From positions 558,001 to 622,000 of the forward strand of contig QRFJ01000302.1 of NCBI GenBank assembly GCA_006176705.1: a stretch of 64,000 bases of DNA, written 5' to 3'. The notes under the pieces were generated by a model. That model was not told the origin of the DNA. It did not search any database and worked only from the letters and a program-made list of their open reading frames with translations. Position 1 is the stretch's first letter. Each line of letters begins with the position of its first letter. Shown here in pieces: positions 1-12,765 of the stretch. Both the position numbers and the translations under genes were made by a program. This DNA is from Cocos nucifera. Taxonomy: Eukaryota; Streptophyta; Magnoliopsida; Arecales; Arecaceae.

Positions 1-675
1 AGCACTTTGTAGTTGGGTTTTGGACTAATACATATACTTTGGATATAGGTATGGCCATTGCCATACTTGAGCTGAACCTGACCAATTGCCACCCCTATTC
101 ATGGCAACGTTCCATGAGTGATGAGTTTGAAGCACATACTTGATTTCCAGTTCGTGTTTCATATGTTCATTTAGTTGATTTATTGATCGGCATTTCCTAA
201 TTCTTGGTTTATTCTTTCTGCTTGAAATGCTTTGACTGTAACATAACAACTCTCTTGACTTCATTCTAAAGGGTGTGGGAGGGAGTTGTTGTTTGGGGAT
301 TTTCCTTCTCTCAGATTACGTAATTGCTGCCAATAGAATAGTACTAAATTCTGGAAATGGCATATAGGTCAATCTCAAGCTCATTACTGCCTCTGTGAGA
401 GTAAATAATATCAATTTCTTCTCAGATAGAAATGCTTCAGGGGCTTAGATCATCATAAAGTTGCAAGTTTGCTAATATTTTATCAAATTTGATAGTGCTT
501 TGCCTCTCAAAAGATGAGGTAATCTGCTATACAAGGCTTTCCAGCAGAAGTTTTCAGTAGTTTGTAGGAAAACAAATTGTAATATTCTATATGAAAATTA
601 TGTTGCTAAAGTCCTGATTCAAGTCCAGATCACCTGGCATCTGACTTACACTTCTCATAAGCATTTTCTTGGCAG

Positions 676-3600
676 GAAAAGCAGCGGAAACTGGCTGAAG
701 ATCAAAGAAATTTGATCCAACAACAAGCACAGACCAAAGCACAAAAGGCACGCTATGAAGATGAATTGGCAAGAAAAAGAATGCAGGTTGCTGAATTGAC
801 TTTTTTGTCTTGTCTCAGTTTATTATATCATTCTTATGGATGCATTTAACTAAATTATTTAGTAGAATATTCTATTGACTGCCTTCAACTTTGAACTCAG
901 TGATCTATGCTGTGCCAAACATCAAATTTTAAGTCTGACATTCTCTCTGCAGACAGAACATGAAACACAGAGGCGACATAATGTTGAACTCGTGAGAATG
1001 CAAGAGGAATCCAGCATTAGAAAGGAACAAGCGAGGCGTGCTACGGAAGAACAAATCCAAGCTCAAGTGCGCCAAACAGAAAAAGAGAGAGCTGAGATTG
1101 AGCGTGAAACAATGAGAGTTAAGGCTATGGCAGAGGCTGAGGGTCGGGCACATGAAGCAAAACTGACAGAAGAACATAACAGGAGAATGCTTTTAGAACA
1201 TATGAAGGGTGAAAGAGAGAAGTGGATTGCTGCAATCAATACAACTTTTAACCACATAGAAGGTATCATGCTAAAGCGGACATAGGTTTTCTGAATTAAA
1301 CATTTGATAATCATATGATAATAGCAATCAAGTAATTTGTCTGAAACAATATATTTTTTGCATTCTATATTGGTCATGTATGTTGGCTGTGCCCATTTGC
1401 TTGCAAAACATTTTAGTCAAAGTTTTGAGTTCCCATTGCCACGACTTCAGAGCAAGCCTTGGTTCTGTATTTACTATATGATTAGATAACATAATTTTGA
1501 TATTGTATCAAAAGCACTTAACTTTTCCTGTTCGTGAGATTAAAAAACTACTAGATCACTTAAAATACATTTTTCAAATGCGTTATTATCCTAGGTTCAT
1601 ATTTTATTATTTTTACTCCTCTTTTTTTTGTTCATCTTTTCTTTTACTTTGATAAGAGACAAATGAAGAGCATCATTCTTTTCATTGGGTCGTTTGTCGT
1701 AAGCTCTGAATATTATAGCAATCTGTATTACTCTTTTCACGTCATTATTATCTGAATCTCTTTGTTCTTTTTCTTTATTTTTAATGCTTTATCTGTAACA
1801 AGATTGGCATTCATTTCTCTTATATTATGGTTTCCAAAACAAGTAGTAGCATTATCTAGCATTGTTCTTTTTGCTATCACTATGGAAACTTATGTTCTTG
1901 CTCTTGGTTTCTCATTGTAAACCTGTAGGTGGTGTGAGGATGTTACTGACTGATCGTGGTACATTAATAATGGCAGTTGGAGGAGTTACTGCTCTTGCTG
2001 CTGGTGTCTACACTACTAGGTTTACTCAAGTTTCTCTATTAATGAGATTATAATGTATAATAGGAGTATTAAAATGATGCTCTTTATTATCCTTGTGCAT
2101 GAGGTAAAATTGTCACTATTATTTGGTTATTATATACATATAGGGAAGGTGCTAGAGTTATGTGGGGTTACATCAACAGAATACTGGGCCAGCCTTCGCT
2201 GATTCGTGAATCGTCAATTGCCAAGTTTCCATGGTCAGGAATTGCTTTGCGCGTTAAGGGTTCAGGTTTTAACACAGCATCAGGAAAGGTTGCATCATCA
2301 GAAAACCGGACTAGCTTTGACAATGTAGTTCTTCACCCATCATTACAGAAGAGGATTGAACAACTTGCTCGAGCAACAGAAAACACTAAGTCTCATCAAG
2401 CACCTTTCCGCAACATGCTATTTTATGGACCACCTGGTACTGGTAAAACCTTGGTGGCAAGGGAGATGGCTCGGAAATCGGTATGTCGCATATTTCTTGC
2501 CACTTATAGAAAGCCTTATTAGTTTTGTTTTTCACTTTACTCTTAGTCAACTTATTTCGTTTACATCATTCATAAGGCTTGTGACAATGGAACATTTTTT
2601 TCAATTTGACACAATCTTAAATGATTTGAAACTTATCATTTTGCTTGCCTTGTCCTGATCGTGTACAGGGTCTGGATTATGCAATGATGACTGGGGGTGA
2701 TGTTGCACCTTTGGGTTCGCAAGCTGTTACCAAAATCCATGAGATATTTGATTGGGCTAAGAAATCCAAAAAAGGTCTATTGCTTTTCATTGACGAGGCC
2801 GATGCTTTTCTATGCGAGTAAGTTACCAAATTAATATGTTTTATCTATTGTAAGCTATTTCCTAATGTCCTTCTAGTTGACGTTGTGGCTGGAGGTTTAA
2901 CATCTCCAATTGTAATTCTTTAGCCAGGAAAAATAGGTTTTATTTTATCTGCTAATATTATGTCATCAAAGAAATGTGGAAATTAGAATCTCAGAGTTGT
3001 TGAAGGGGTTTTCCAAACAAGAACATGGAGCAAGTCTTTATATCTTTCACTTGAATGTTGGATCTATATGACAATTCAATTCATTTCATCGTGTCCATTT
3101 GGGTATGTGTATGGAGTCTATTCGGGATTTAGAGCAACCCCTTTCTTCCCAACATTTACATTTTAAACCAGCTTTAAACTTTAGGTCTGGAAAACAATAT
3201 TTCTGCTTTTCACTCTGGAGCATGGCAGTCTTATAACTGCACTAGTTGCCCTTTTGATTTGGTTTTTGGTCTGGTTGATAGTGTTATTGATGTACTGAAC
3301 TTCTTCCTAAAAAATAAGGGCAACAAGGGATGGTTTGTGTACAGAAACATCTTTTGCCTTTGAAACTTGTCTTCATTCCACTTAGCAAATTGCTGATAAT
3401 TTGTGTGTTTACATTTTTCTATGATAATTATCAATATTGATCCAATGAAATGATGGCCCATAATTCTTTGGTTGTCTTGATAACAGCAGGTTTTAGGGCT
3501 TGTTTAAATGTCCAACCAGTTCATTCATTATATATCTCCTAAAAATGAGTGGAAAGGTGTGAAGAGATGAGGCAATTGGATTAAGTTATTGAGGAGATTG

Positions 3601-4663
3601 AGGGAGTTTACAGAACCCAGAGTGTGTGGGTTTGAAATGCAAAATAATCACCATTTTAGATGGTTGCGGCTATCCTCAGAACTAGGAATTTGGGGAGCCA
3701 CTCTCCGCCAATTCCTCCTCCTCTCTTCCTTACTCTTCTTTGATGAGCAAGTCCTTCATGGATTTATCTTGTCGGTAGGGCCCCTAGCTCAAGCAATATC
3801 CTCCTCCCAGTTATATTTCTTTTCCAAGTTGGTTCTCAAGTTTGTTGATTCTAGGCATCAATTTTCCAATATAAACCCTGCTACTGTTGTCTCATGCACC
3901 ATTTTCTTCTATTTGATGTAGCTGATAATTTTCAGCCTCTAAAGTATTTTATTGGTTCACTAATATTCTTTTGGAAATAGTTGATAATCTCGCCATATCG
4001 TCTTCCGATCTTGTTAACTTTACCAAGCTACTTGTGCATGCATCCTTAACCTCTTGAGCATGACCGAGAACCACAGATAACTCTTGTATCATGATTTCAC
4101 CGGCTGCTGTTTTATTCAATTCTCTCATCGACTTGTCTCTATATTCTCCCTTTATCAGGCGTAACAGCTCCCATATGAGCGAGGCTCAGCGGAGTGCCTT
4201 GAATGCATTGCTTTTCCGAACTGGTGACCAATCAAGGGATATAGTTCTTGTTCTTGCAACAAACAGACCTGGTGATCTTGATGCAGCAGTCACAGACCGC
4301 ATAGATGAAGTTATCGAGTTCCCGCTCCCTAGGGAGGAGGAGCGTCTCAAGCTGCTGAAGCTCTACTTGAACCAATACATATCACACGGGGATGATGGTG
4401 AATCTGGATGGCGTTCCTTATTCAAGAGGAAGCAGCAGAAAATTGTTGTAAAGGATGTGACAGAGGAAGTGCTCCGTGAGGCTGCACGAAAGACGCAGGG
4501 ATTCTCCGGTCGAGAGATCGCAAAGCTCATGGCTAGCATTCAAGCGGCTGTGTATGGGCGCCCTGACTGTGTTTTGGATTCCCAGCTATTCATGGAAATA
4601 GTGGATTATAAGGTTGCAGAGCACCAGCAGCGTATCAAGCTCGCTGCTGAAGCTGCACGTTGA
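676..4663 (+). CDS. ATAD3: ATAD3-type mitochondrial AAA ATPase, 3' part (5' end outside window)
   Basis: Six coding exons are visible: 676-786, 953-1262, 1929-2019, 2144-2480, 2669-2817 and 4159-4663 (TGA 4661-4663). All introns are GT-AG and the phases close, giving 500 residues plus stop. The first two exons encode a highly charged Glu/Lys/Arg/Gln-rich coiled coil (KARYEDELARKRMQ, then RRHNVELVRMQEESSIRKEQAR). Exon 3 gives a glycine/alanine-rich hydrophobic segment that should cross the inner mitochondrial membrane. Exon 4 carries Walker A GPPGTGKT (2427-2450), exon 5 Walker B LLLFIDEADAFL (from 2777), and exon 6 sensor 1 and the arginine-finger region (LATNRPGDLDAAVTDRIDE). This order is that of ATAD3 proteins, which act in mitochondrial nucleoid and membrane organisation. 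No catalytic residue is missing. The N-terminal exons lie upstream of base 1; bases 1-675 look like intron. The last intron (2818-4158) is the longest. Confidence 0.95.
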
Positions 4664-5240
4664 TATGCATCATGTATCTCAGTGGTTCTGGAAATCTTTT
4701 GCGCTTAGAGAATTTACTGCAGTTTGTATCCATTTATTTTTCATGAGGATTATTTCGTTGAGGCTCATGTGGGAAATGCCCAAGAATCGATTGCTCAATT
4801 TTGCGAATTTCCTTTTTCTCGTCATATTTGTATTTGTATTTTGATAGTGGATCGGGGAGACCAAACTGGATGCTTATATGAAATTTTTTTTCCCTTGTCA
4901 CCCCTGCTTTCTTAACCAAACTAGATAGATGCTTTGTGGATGAGCAAGTAATTCCTGCCATGATTTGACTCTCGTTGAGCCCAAATAAAGTCATAGAGGC
5001 CAGGGGTGTGTTGGGAGTCCCAGGGGAAGCGGAGGTTGGGCAGGCAGGGGCAGCGGAGAACGCCGCCTTGAATGGCAGCGAGGAGGAAGATGGTGGAGGG
5101 AAGCCACCGGTGGTGGCAATGCTGTTGACGAGGGCTGCTATTGCCGTTCCTCTTCCTTCCCCTGCTTCGTTGGGCTCTACTCTCGTATTTAAGAACAAAA
5201 ATCATATTAGCCCTGCTGTGAGCAAATGTTCTCACCATGG
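4664..5240 (+). other. ATAD3 3' UTR and a GC-rich downstream stretch
   Basis: The sequence after the ATAD3 stop is probably 3' UTR; an AATAAA lies at 4984-4989 but I cannot show that it is used. From about 4990 to 5190 composition becomes GC-rich, with overlapping open frames on both strands (for example minus strand 5198-4734, Ala/Ser/Pro-rich). I do not recognise either product and see no second exon, so no gene is called. Confidence 0.4.
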
Positions 5241-8200
5241 CTCATGCACAGGTCTGAACGGAATTTTTTTTTTTCTTATGAGGTACCGTTTTCTTTTTTT
5301 TTAATCCAGATTCATGCGTGGGTCAATCACATTAAAAAAATAATATACAGTTGATTTCTTATCTTGTCACGTTTCTCTTATATTAATCTTAAACAAAAAA
5401 TCTAAAAATCAAAGATTCATCGTGCTAATTGATTTCATGATTAAAAATACAAAGCATGGCATTTAATTTTTCCTTATTTCTTGAGCATATTTTTTACGAG
5501 TAGGTGATGCACACTTCGCAAATCAATCATCAAATAAGATAATATAGATTTATAGATAAATTAATATATAATTTTTAAAATATGAAATTTATCAATATAT
5601 AATATATGGTCGAGTGATACATACTTAGCAAATTAATTATCTAGCAACTCAATATATATCTTCAAATAAATTCATACATAGTTTCCAAAAAATTATGTTT
5701 ACTAATATATACTACATAATTTAGTGATGCATGCTCATCAATTTTCTTATTCATACTATAAGATTTTTTTGATATACATCCAATAATAATTCAATATACA
5801 CATCTAGATAAATTTTTTGTAATTTTTAAACTATACTTTTTATTTAAAGGTATGCATTGGATTATTGCTGTGCAGTATGTATCAAAAAGTTGACGATTGT
5901 ATATCATCCAGCTATATAGTATGCATTGGTAAATATGTTCTAAAAATTATATATTAATTTACTTAAAGATGTATATTAGATTGCTAGATGACTAATGTTA
6001 AATATATATTATTTGGTTGAATATTGTATATTAGTAAATGATATATTCTGAAAATTATATATTAATTTATCATATATTCACTTTGGCCTCTAGCCTATAG
6101 CACAAGGTCTCACAATTAATGTAGAACTAAAGTTATCTTTTTCTTACCACAATAGCCCTCCAATCAAGTGGAACTCTTTATGGCCTCTCATTCATGATAT
6201 GGGGTTCATGATTTTGTCTTTTAAACAATACGTTACGAGGAAGGAAAACTCTCATTTTATATAGGTCAAAGTTTTTTTTTTTTTTTTGACTTATGTGAGA
6301 TTAAAAATTTCATCCTTTCATAATAATTTATATTATCATATTTTAAAAATTATTTATTAATTTATTTAGATATTTATATTAATTTATTAAATGATTAATT
6401 TACTTAATATATATTATTTGATTAAAAATTTTTAATAATAAAAATCATAATTTTATTAGTAAAAAAAATATTATCAAAGATGGGTACAAAAAGATGCGGT
6501 AAAAGCAACCGCCCGCCCCGCCCCCGCCCCCGCCCCTCATATTAATTTATTAGATGATTAATTTACTTAGTATATATTATTTAATTAAAAATTTTTAATA
6601 ATAAAAATTATAATTTTATTATTAAAAAAAATATTGTCAAAAATGGGTACAAAAAGATGCGGTAAAAGCAACCGCCTGCCCACCCCCCCCCCCCGTTTTT
6701 TTTTTTTCCCCGCCCGCCTCACATGACTTTTGTTCGGGGTTTAAAGAGGAAGGGTTTACGGGATTCGATACAGGTATCATCACAGCTTGCATGGCTTCCG
6801 GCAATCGTGTGTAAACACGTAAAAAGAATAAGGTGGACGCCCCCCCGAATTCCCAAGGTCGAGCCGTTGGATGGATGACAAGGGAAGGGAAGGAACTCGA
6901 CGGAACATTGTTGGATGTCCATTTGGTTCCGCAGGCGTCCGGAGGACGACGTAAAACACACAGCAATATCACCGATCAGATATGACCGCGTGCAAAGAAT
7001 GATAAAATTTGGAGGCAATCTCGCCCTAGCGTAGAGTACGTGTTGGTCTCCAGTTCACATAATTGTAGCATGGAATCCGGAATCCAGAAACAACTGTACG
7101 TTTTTATATTTTTACTTGATTGATATAGTTGAGGGATTAAGCAAAGAAGAGCTGTTGATTAAAGCTGATGCTGTTTCCCGCATTGCAAATTTCTGATCAG
7201 GCGGCCGTGAACCGAGCCATTCTTCTGTATTACGAATCATGCAAAGAAGTCTAGCTTCGATCTGATCTAACCAAGACTATTACACTCGAACAAATGGGCT
7301 AAGATTGGTTCCATATAAGATAGAATATTTCTCACAAATTATTTCTGAGTAGATAACTAACGAATCAGACGCTGGGCAATGTGCGAGACTACATTGGCTA
7401 TCATGATGTGTCTTTGAGCCACATCAAATGGAGTCACGTGGACATGATGCGCGGTGCAAGGTGGCTTCATTGTATTTGCCAGCAGGAGTTCAACATGTTA
7501 GCTCATAAAGTTGTTCAAAGGCAAAAAAAGAATAAGTAAAATTGGACACCAAAAAACACGAAATTAATAGCAGACTTCTATGCTCTTTCATCTAAAATGG
7601 CATTCATAGCACCAAAATTAAAAAGGAGTAATAGAAAATTCCTTGTTTCCCAGATTTTTCATTTTTTATTTCAAAGAGATCATGATATTTGTGGGTATAT
7701 AAGCCCCTTGTGGAAGACAGACATCTGGTTAATAAAGTGGATGGGTTTTACTTTCCTCTCAAATTGATCTAAAATGGCATCCTCATGGGATCTACTCGGA
7801 CTTCAACCAAGCACCACAGCTTTCTTACACGTACTTACGGTAGCCAACTTAGTTTGTCTTACTTTTCTTATCATACAGAATCAGGCCCAGCCAAAAAAAC
7901 AATAATAAATAATGAAAAGGCAAAAAAAAAAAATATTTATTATATTCCCGGATTACATTCATCATGTTCTACATAATATATAAGAAATAATTCTTGATAT
8001 ACAAAATTATAAAAGATCTTCTATAAAATCAAATAATTTTTTTGAATTGATTATGACGATATATGTGATAGCATTTACAAGCAAAAATCTGCTTGTATGG
8101 GCAACCAAAACCACAAATTGCTATATAAAATGCATGACACATCTCTTCTAATCTTTGTTAAAAGTCAAAAAGGTCTCTTCACTTTCTCAATTCCTCCGGA

Positions 8201-8529
8201 GCATGACGACTTCGGAATAGGGCCATTCCCGACCAAGTGCACCAATACATTTAATAAAAAAAAAAATGCCAAAAATGTTAGAGGAAGAATGGCTAGTAAT
8301 CGAAGAATTGGTAAATGCTATCTCATGAACATGGGGTATATGTTGCATTATTAAGAATTCATTGCACGTTACCTTGATCTCTGTTTAGTATCAACTAGTA
8401 ATTTGTTAAGTTTTATCAATAGCTTTTATAAAAAAAAAGAAGGAAGCACCCGCTATCAATTTTCCTATCCATAAACAAAATTGCTTTCAAAACCATAATT
8501 AATATGTGTTCTACCAATGATCTTGCCTA
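5241..8529. other. AT-rich intergenic stretch without recognisable gene
   Basis: Mostly AT-rich DNA. Around 5500-6070 short phrases (isolated variants of 'atatattaatttat', 'gtgatgcatac') recur in direct and inverted form, as in decayed AT-rich elements. The tandem duplication at 6376-6701 is listed separately. From about 6715 to 7300 composition is closer to average, with open frames on the minus strand but no recognisable protein. I see no RNA gene. Confidence 0.5.
6376..6701. repeat. Two-copy tandem repeat, period 163 bp, with C-rich tracts
   Basis: The block at about 6376-6538 recurs at about 6539-6701 with a fixed offset of 163 bases (for example 'tgggtacaaaaagatgcggt' at 6481 and 6644). 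Each copy has an AT-rich half followed by 'aaaagcaaccgcc' and a C-rich tract. The first C-tract has the form (CCCCCG)n; the second is C12 followed by T11. The copies differ by scattered substitutions. No coding potential is visible. Confidence 0.8.
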
Positions 8530-8537
8530 CCAAAGAC

Positions 8538-8947
8538 TAGGGATGACAACAGATCGGATATAGATCGGATCAGTCTATACCCATACTCGTTCTGCAAGTA
8601 AAAATTTTATATCCATATCCATCCCGTACCTACTTCGGCTCGGATCGAATCGGGTCCAATAGAGATACGGGTCGGGGATATAAGATGAATTAATCGGATC
8701 GAATTGAGTCGGATACATATAAAAAATATAAAATTATCATAATTTTAAATGAAAAATATGTACTAAAATTATATCGGATCGAATTCGAATTGGACATACT
8801 ATTATCCATACTCGATCCGAAACCGTTTTAAGTATTTTTTTTAGAATCCATACCTGCTCCACGTTCCAATTGGATCGGATAAAATCCATTCCATTTGGAT
8901 CATATTGGATAGGATATCCGACAGCTCGGATAAAATTACCATTTCTA
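8538..8947. mobile_element. hAT-like non-autonomous element (MITE), 410 bp
   Basis: The left end reads TAGGGATGACAA and the right end, reverse-complemented, TAGAAATGGTAA, an imperfect terminal inverted repeat starting with TAG as in many hAT elements. The flanks are CCAAAGAC (8530-8537) and TCAAAGAC (8948-8955), an 8-bp target duplication with one mismatch, which is the hAT length. The interior repeats 'atcggat' motifs and has no open frame of note. The TIR match is short and imperfect, so superfamily assignment rests mainly on the target duplication. Confidence 0.65.
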
Positions 8948-8955
8948 TCAAAGAC

Positions 8956-10535
8956 TAACTAGGACATGCTTGCTAGTTTTTTCTTTTTGGATGTAGAAAA
9001 TGCGGAAATCTATCAACCATTTCATTAGTTTTATCGGTATCAAACAGTGGCTTTCCTTTTAATTACTTTGTGTAATTCAATTTGCAGGTTAGATGCTAAC
9101 AAATTGAAGCCTTTAAGATTGACTTTTTATTAGGAAAACAACATTTAAAAGTTGACTTGTTTTCTCCAAACAAAGGCTCATCTTAGATTCCATCTGTTTT
9201 ATTTTTTAAAGTGTAATTGAAGCGCTTTCATTAATACAATCTTCTGGCTAAGCTACAGTATTTTTTTCCGGGTGAGACCATTCGAACGTCTTGTCTGATC
9301 ACAAAGGAAACTATAATCGAATATTCTACCAAACACAATGCATTAATGCAATGCAGTATGCTCGATATATGGATCCTGATAACATCGACATTTAGTCATA
9401 CCTAATGATCGCCATTAAGACGTTAATATTGGAGGAGAAGAATTATGTTTTCCAACATTGAAAGAATAAAAAAGAGACTACCATTCATCATAACTATAGA
9501 GAACAAAATAAGTGATCTGCATGTTGAAATGAGAAATGAAGTTGATTTCAGATTTAAAACATATAGAAATGCTGCATAAATAGGCACAACACATCAAAGA
9601 TAAAGCATAGTGAGCAATTGATGTAAGTGATGGATTAGATTAGGTATTAAATGAAGCAGCACGAAGAAGGTTCTGAGATCTCCGCCCACCTGAATTAGAA
9701 GCAAGTGATGGAGGAGAACAAAATTTAGGCTAGGCACCTAAAAACGCAGCAAAATGCTAACATTTATTTTCTCCATTTCTTGTTTGTAACATTTAACAAT
9801 CACATATTTATAGCTTTTCTTTCTTTATTTCTTTCCCCCATCGACACAGGCTACCCTAAAGGCTGGAGGTTTCTAACAGCAGAGAGACAACTGGTAACAA
9901 GGCCACATCCACGCCTCTCCTCTCTCACATCTGACACCATGACCTGCTAAAAAAAGTCATCTAGGTCAAAAGAGAAGCATAATGCACGCCTGGTAAAGCA
10001 AGAAGAAGAAGAATTAGGAGTGAAGGGTTTGATCCCTTCAATGAGCTACTTATGGTGCTGAGTGCGATTTTCTCGTCTTAAGTACAAAGAAGGTGTATCA
10101 CCAAATCCAAGGCAGTGCCTAAGAATCACTGCACCAAAGGAAAGCAAAAGGCCCGCACAAACATCAAATAATGCTACTCAGCTGCTAATATATAAAATCT
10201 AAAAATGTTAAAAGTTTGTCAATGATATGGGCATAACACAGCCAAGTGATATACATTTTAGTTGCAAATGTTTGAGATAAAAGGAAGAAAAAGGAAACAG
10301 TTATTGCACGGATCCATCCGCATGCATACCAAGACCTTTGACAAAATAAAGGTGGTGGTACCACTAAATACTAAAAGAGGTAGACAGAGGCAAAAAATTA
10401 ACAAGAGACAAGATTATGTTCCTAACTAGGACAGACAGGTGGTTTAGTAAGAAAAGGGCAAGTAGATGATGGGTTTTATTTTGTTTGTCATCAAGCTATT
10501 AGAGAAATAAGTAGAAGAAAGATTACACTCATAAC

Positions 10536-10569
<34 letters not shown>

Positions 10570-10670
10570 AAAATAAAAAATTTCTAGTGTAAGTCAATCT
10601 TGAGAAGCAACTAGGCATTAGTTAAGATCAGCGAGATACAGGAGTACAAAGTCTATTCTTCACGATCCCG
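8956..10670. other. Intergenic DNA downstream of the ZHD gene
   Basis: No coding region or known repeat is recognised apart from the (TA)n run at 10538-10566. The last few hundred bases before 10671 should include the 3' UTR of the minus-strand ZHD gene, but I could not identify its poly(A) site. Confidence 0.4.
10538..10566. repeat. (TA)n microsatellite
   Basis: An uninterrupted alternating TA run of about 29 bases, about 100 bases beyond the stop codon of the minus-strand ZHD gene. Confidence 0.95.
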
Positions 10671-11540
10671 TCAGATATCTTGATGCTCTAGTTGCTGCTG
10701 CTGCTGCTTCCTAATGGAGTGCTTGTTGTTGTGCATCCAGACCTTGAGGACCTGCCTGCTGACCCCGACCTCGGCACAGAACTCCTCCACCAATGCTTCA
10801 TCCTGCTTCTGGATCCTCCAACCCAGCCGCTTGGCAAAATCGAACATCCTCTCCTTCTGCTCCGTCGTGAACTTGGTCCTAAACCTCTTCTTGGAAACCA
10901 TGTATGGCCGCTGCGGTGGGCCGGCCCCCGCATTTCGCTCCTCACTCGAAGACTCCGTCATGGTGCCGCCGCCACCAGTACTGTGGCTGCTGCGAAGTTG
11001 GAGCACCGCCGGCGAGATGAATTGCTTTTGGTGGTGATGATGAGGGGTAGGAGGATGGGGATGGAGTGGTGGAAGCAAGAGTGGAGATCTACCATGGGGA
11101 GCGTCGTGGAGGCGGTAAAGAGCGTTGGGGTTGGAATGGGAGGGAGAAGAATCGCCATCGATGCGGTGGAAGCTACGGTGGCAGCCGCAGGCGGCGCACT
11201 TGAAGGCGTCATCGCTGCCGGGCATGAATTCGCAGCAGCCATCGAGGACTAGACCACCGAGGCTGGCGGCGTGGTTCCGGAGGCACTCCCGGTACCGAAC
11301 TGCACCCACCGATGATGAATCCGTGGCACGGGTGGAGGCCGTTGGATTGGGACTAAAAGGCCCGATCTCGTTTCTTGCCCCTCCTCCACCTCCTCTAGGA
11401 GAGAGGAGGGACGAGGAGGGGGAGAGCATGGGCCTACCCAAGGCTGATTCTCTTATAGGAGGAGGAGGAGGAGGAGGATTGTCGCCATCCTCCTCCTCGT
11501 CCTGCCTTGTGAAATCCATGGAATCCACTCTTCTATACAA
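10671..11540 (-). CDS. Zinc-finger homeodomain (ZHD) transcription factor
   Basis: A single uninterrupted frame of 289 residues, in keeping with the mostly intronless plant ZHD family. After an acidic and proline-rich N terminus, residues 81-127 form the ZF-HD dimerisation zinc finger (VRYRECLRNHAASLGG ... CAACGCHRSFHR). A His/Pro-rich linker follows, then a homeodomain at about 216-276 (KKRFRTKFTTEQKERM ... VLKVWMHNNKHS). The family acts in the nucleus as homo- or heterodimers that bind ATTA-type sites. The usual GGH and DGCGEF positions of the finger read GGL and DGCCEF here. The called start is the first ATG; a second in-frame ATG at residue 8 is possible. Overlapping frames on the other strand are shadows. 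The exact subfamily number cannot be given from sequence alone. Confidence 0.94.
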   Translation of the reverse strand: MYRRVDSMDFTRQDEEEDGDNPPPPPPPIRESALGRPMLSPSSSLLSPRGGGGGARNEIGPFSPNPTASTRATDSSSVGAVRYRECLRNHAASLGGLVLDGCCEFMPGSDDAFKCAACGCHRSFHRIDGDSSPSHSNPNALYRLHDAPHGRSPLLLPPLHPHPPTPHHHHQKQFISPAVLQLRSSHSTGGGGTMTESSSEERNAGAGPPQRPYMVSKKRFRTKFTTEQKERMFDFAKRLGWRIQKQDEALVEEFCAEVGVSRQVLKVWMHNNKHSIRKQQQQQLEHQDI

Positions 11541-12765
11541 TCATCGGCAAATTCAAACCCATAACACCCACTAAATATGAGAGGGAAATTGGGGGGTGGG
11601 GGGTTTGAGAGGGACTTAACATGCAAGTCCAACACCAAAGGGGGAGAGGCAGGATGTTTCCTGCCGGTCATCTAAAGAAGGGGAAACTGTGGGAGGGGAA
11701 GAAGGAAGGGAGAAGATATTCTGATAAAAGGTGATAAGATGGGAGATTGGTGGGATCCGGGGTGTGGGGAGGGGGGAGTCCAAAACAACCGACAGGGTCA
11801 GGTTTCACCCCTCGCATACCCTGCAAACAGGCCCCGGCACTATAATTAATTGCTGCTCGTTTTCTCAGTTTTATTATATTATTATTGCATGTGGAGCTTT
11901 CCCGTTCTATCCCTGCCTTTATCGCAAATTCTCTCGGTTTCAACCGACTCTGCTCATCCCGACATTAGCGGAAGCCAAAGCCAGGCCTGCTTTGGCGGAG
12001 GGGTGGCTTCTTTCGTTGGCTCGGCAAAGCTGCTGGTATGGGAATTGAAATGATGGGGCCTCCACACCACATGCACCGCTCTCGTTGGGCTGTCAAGCCT
12101 CTCCACTCGAAGGGAGGATCCACCATGCTTCTGCCCTCGTCAATTCTTTCGTCGGAAACTCCTTTTTATATTTCCATTCATTCAGCGTAAGAGGAGTTCA
12201 GATCCACTTTGATGCATGTTTGGATTGGCAACATGTCATCTATCTTGAATATGGACGGCTATTGCCCATTTCTCAAATATATCAAATTAATACGGATGGC
12301 ATGCCAAACAAGGTAGGTTGTGAGATGGGCGATGCTACCTATTTCTAAGGTACATGACATGTCATCCATTCCAAGCACACCTATCCTCTATGATGCAAAA
12401 TACACAATCCAAAAAATCCTAAATAGAGAGAGAGAGAGAGAGAGAGCCCAACTTATATTGTTACTGCCAAAGTCTTCATACTAATTAGAGATGCACTATT
12501 TAATTTCTGAACATAGAATCTCTAGTTACTAGATGTGGAGGATATGACCACTGGGACAAGTCCTAATTCACAAATTCCTCTTAGCCAACACTTTGTATTT
12601 AATAATTTTACTAAATTGAGGATTTTTGTTAAAACATCTTACAATCTTAAGCTTGTTGGTAATTGTAAACCTATATGAATTGTGTGAGAAAATTTATATT
12701 CAAGTTTATGGTTATCTAGCCTTTTGATTCCATCCCAATGCTTATTGAACGGTGGATAGTAGCTA
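11541..12765 (-). promoter_or_regulatory. Upstream region of the ZHD gene with a (GA)n tract
   Basis: This region lies 5' of the minus-strand ZHD gene and should hold its 5' UTR and promoter. The part next to the gene is purine-rich on the plus strand (11580-11780). An uninterrupted (GA)n run lies at 12426-12446, about 0.9 kb upstream of the start codon; GA/CT runs are binding sites for plant BPC/GAGA-binding proteins. A TATA box could not be placed with confidence, and the small open frames here resemble no known protein. Confidence 0.4.

Noticed and set aside
1862..2053. Open frame including ATAD3 exon 3
   Set aside because: Only 1929-2019 is coding; the rest is intron read-through.
4734..5198. 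Minus-strand 154-residue open frame downstream of ATAD3
   Set aside because: Ala/Ser/Pro-rich composition from a GC-rich patch, no recognisable domain, and it runs into the likely ATAD3 3' UTR.
10692..11574. Several plus-strand and alternate-frame open frames across the ZHD gene
   Set aside because: They are antisense or shifted shadows of the ZHD reading frame, whose two domains are unmistakable.
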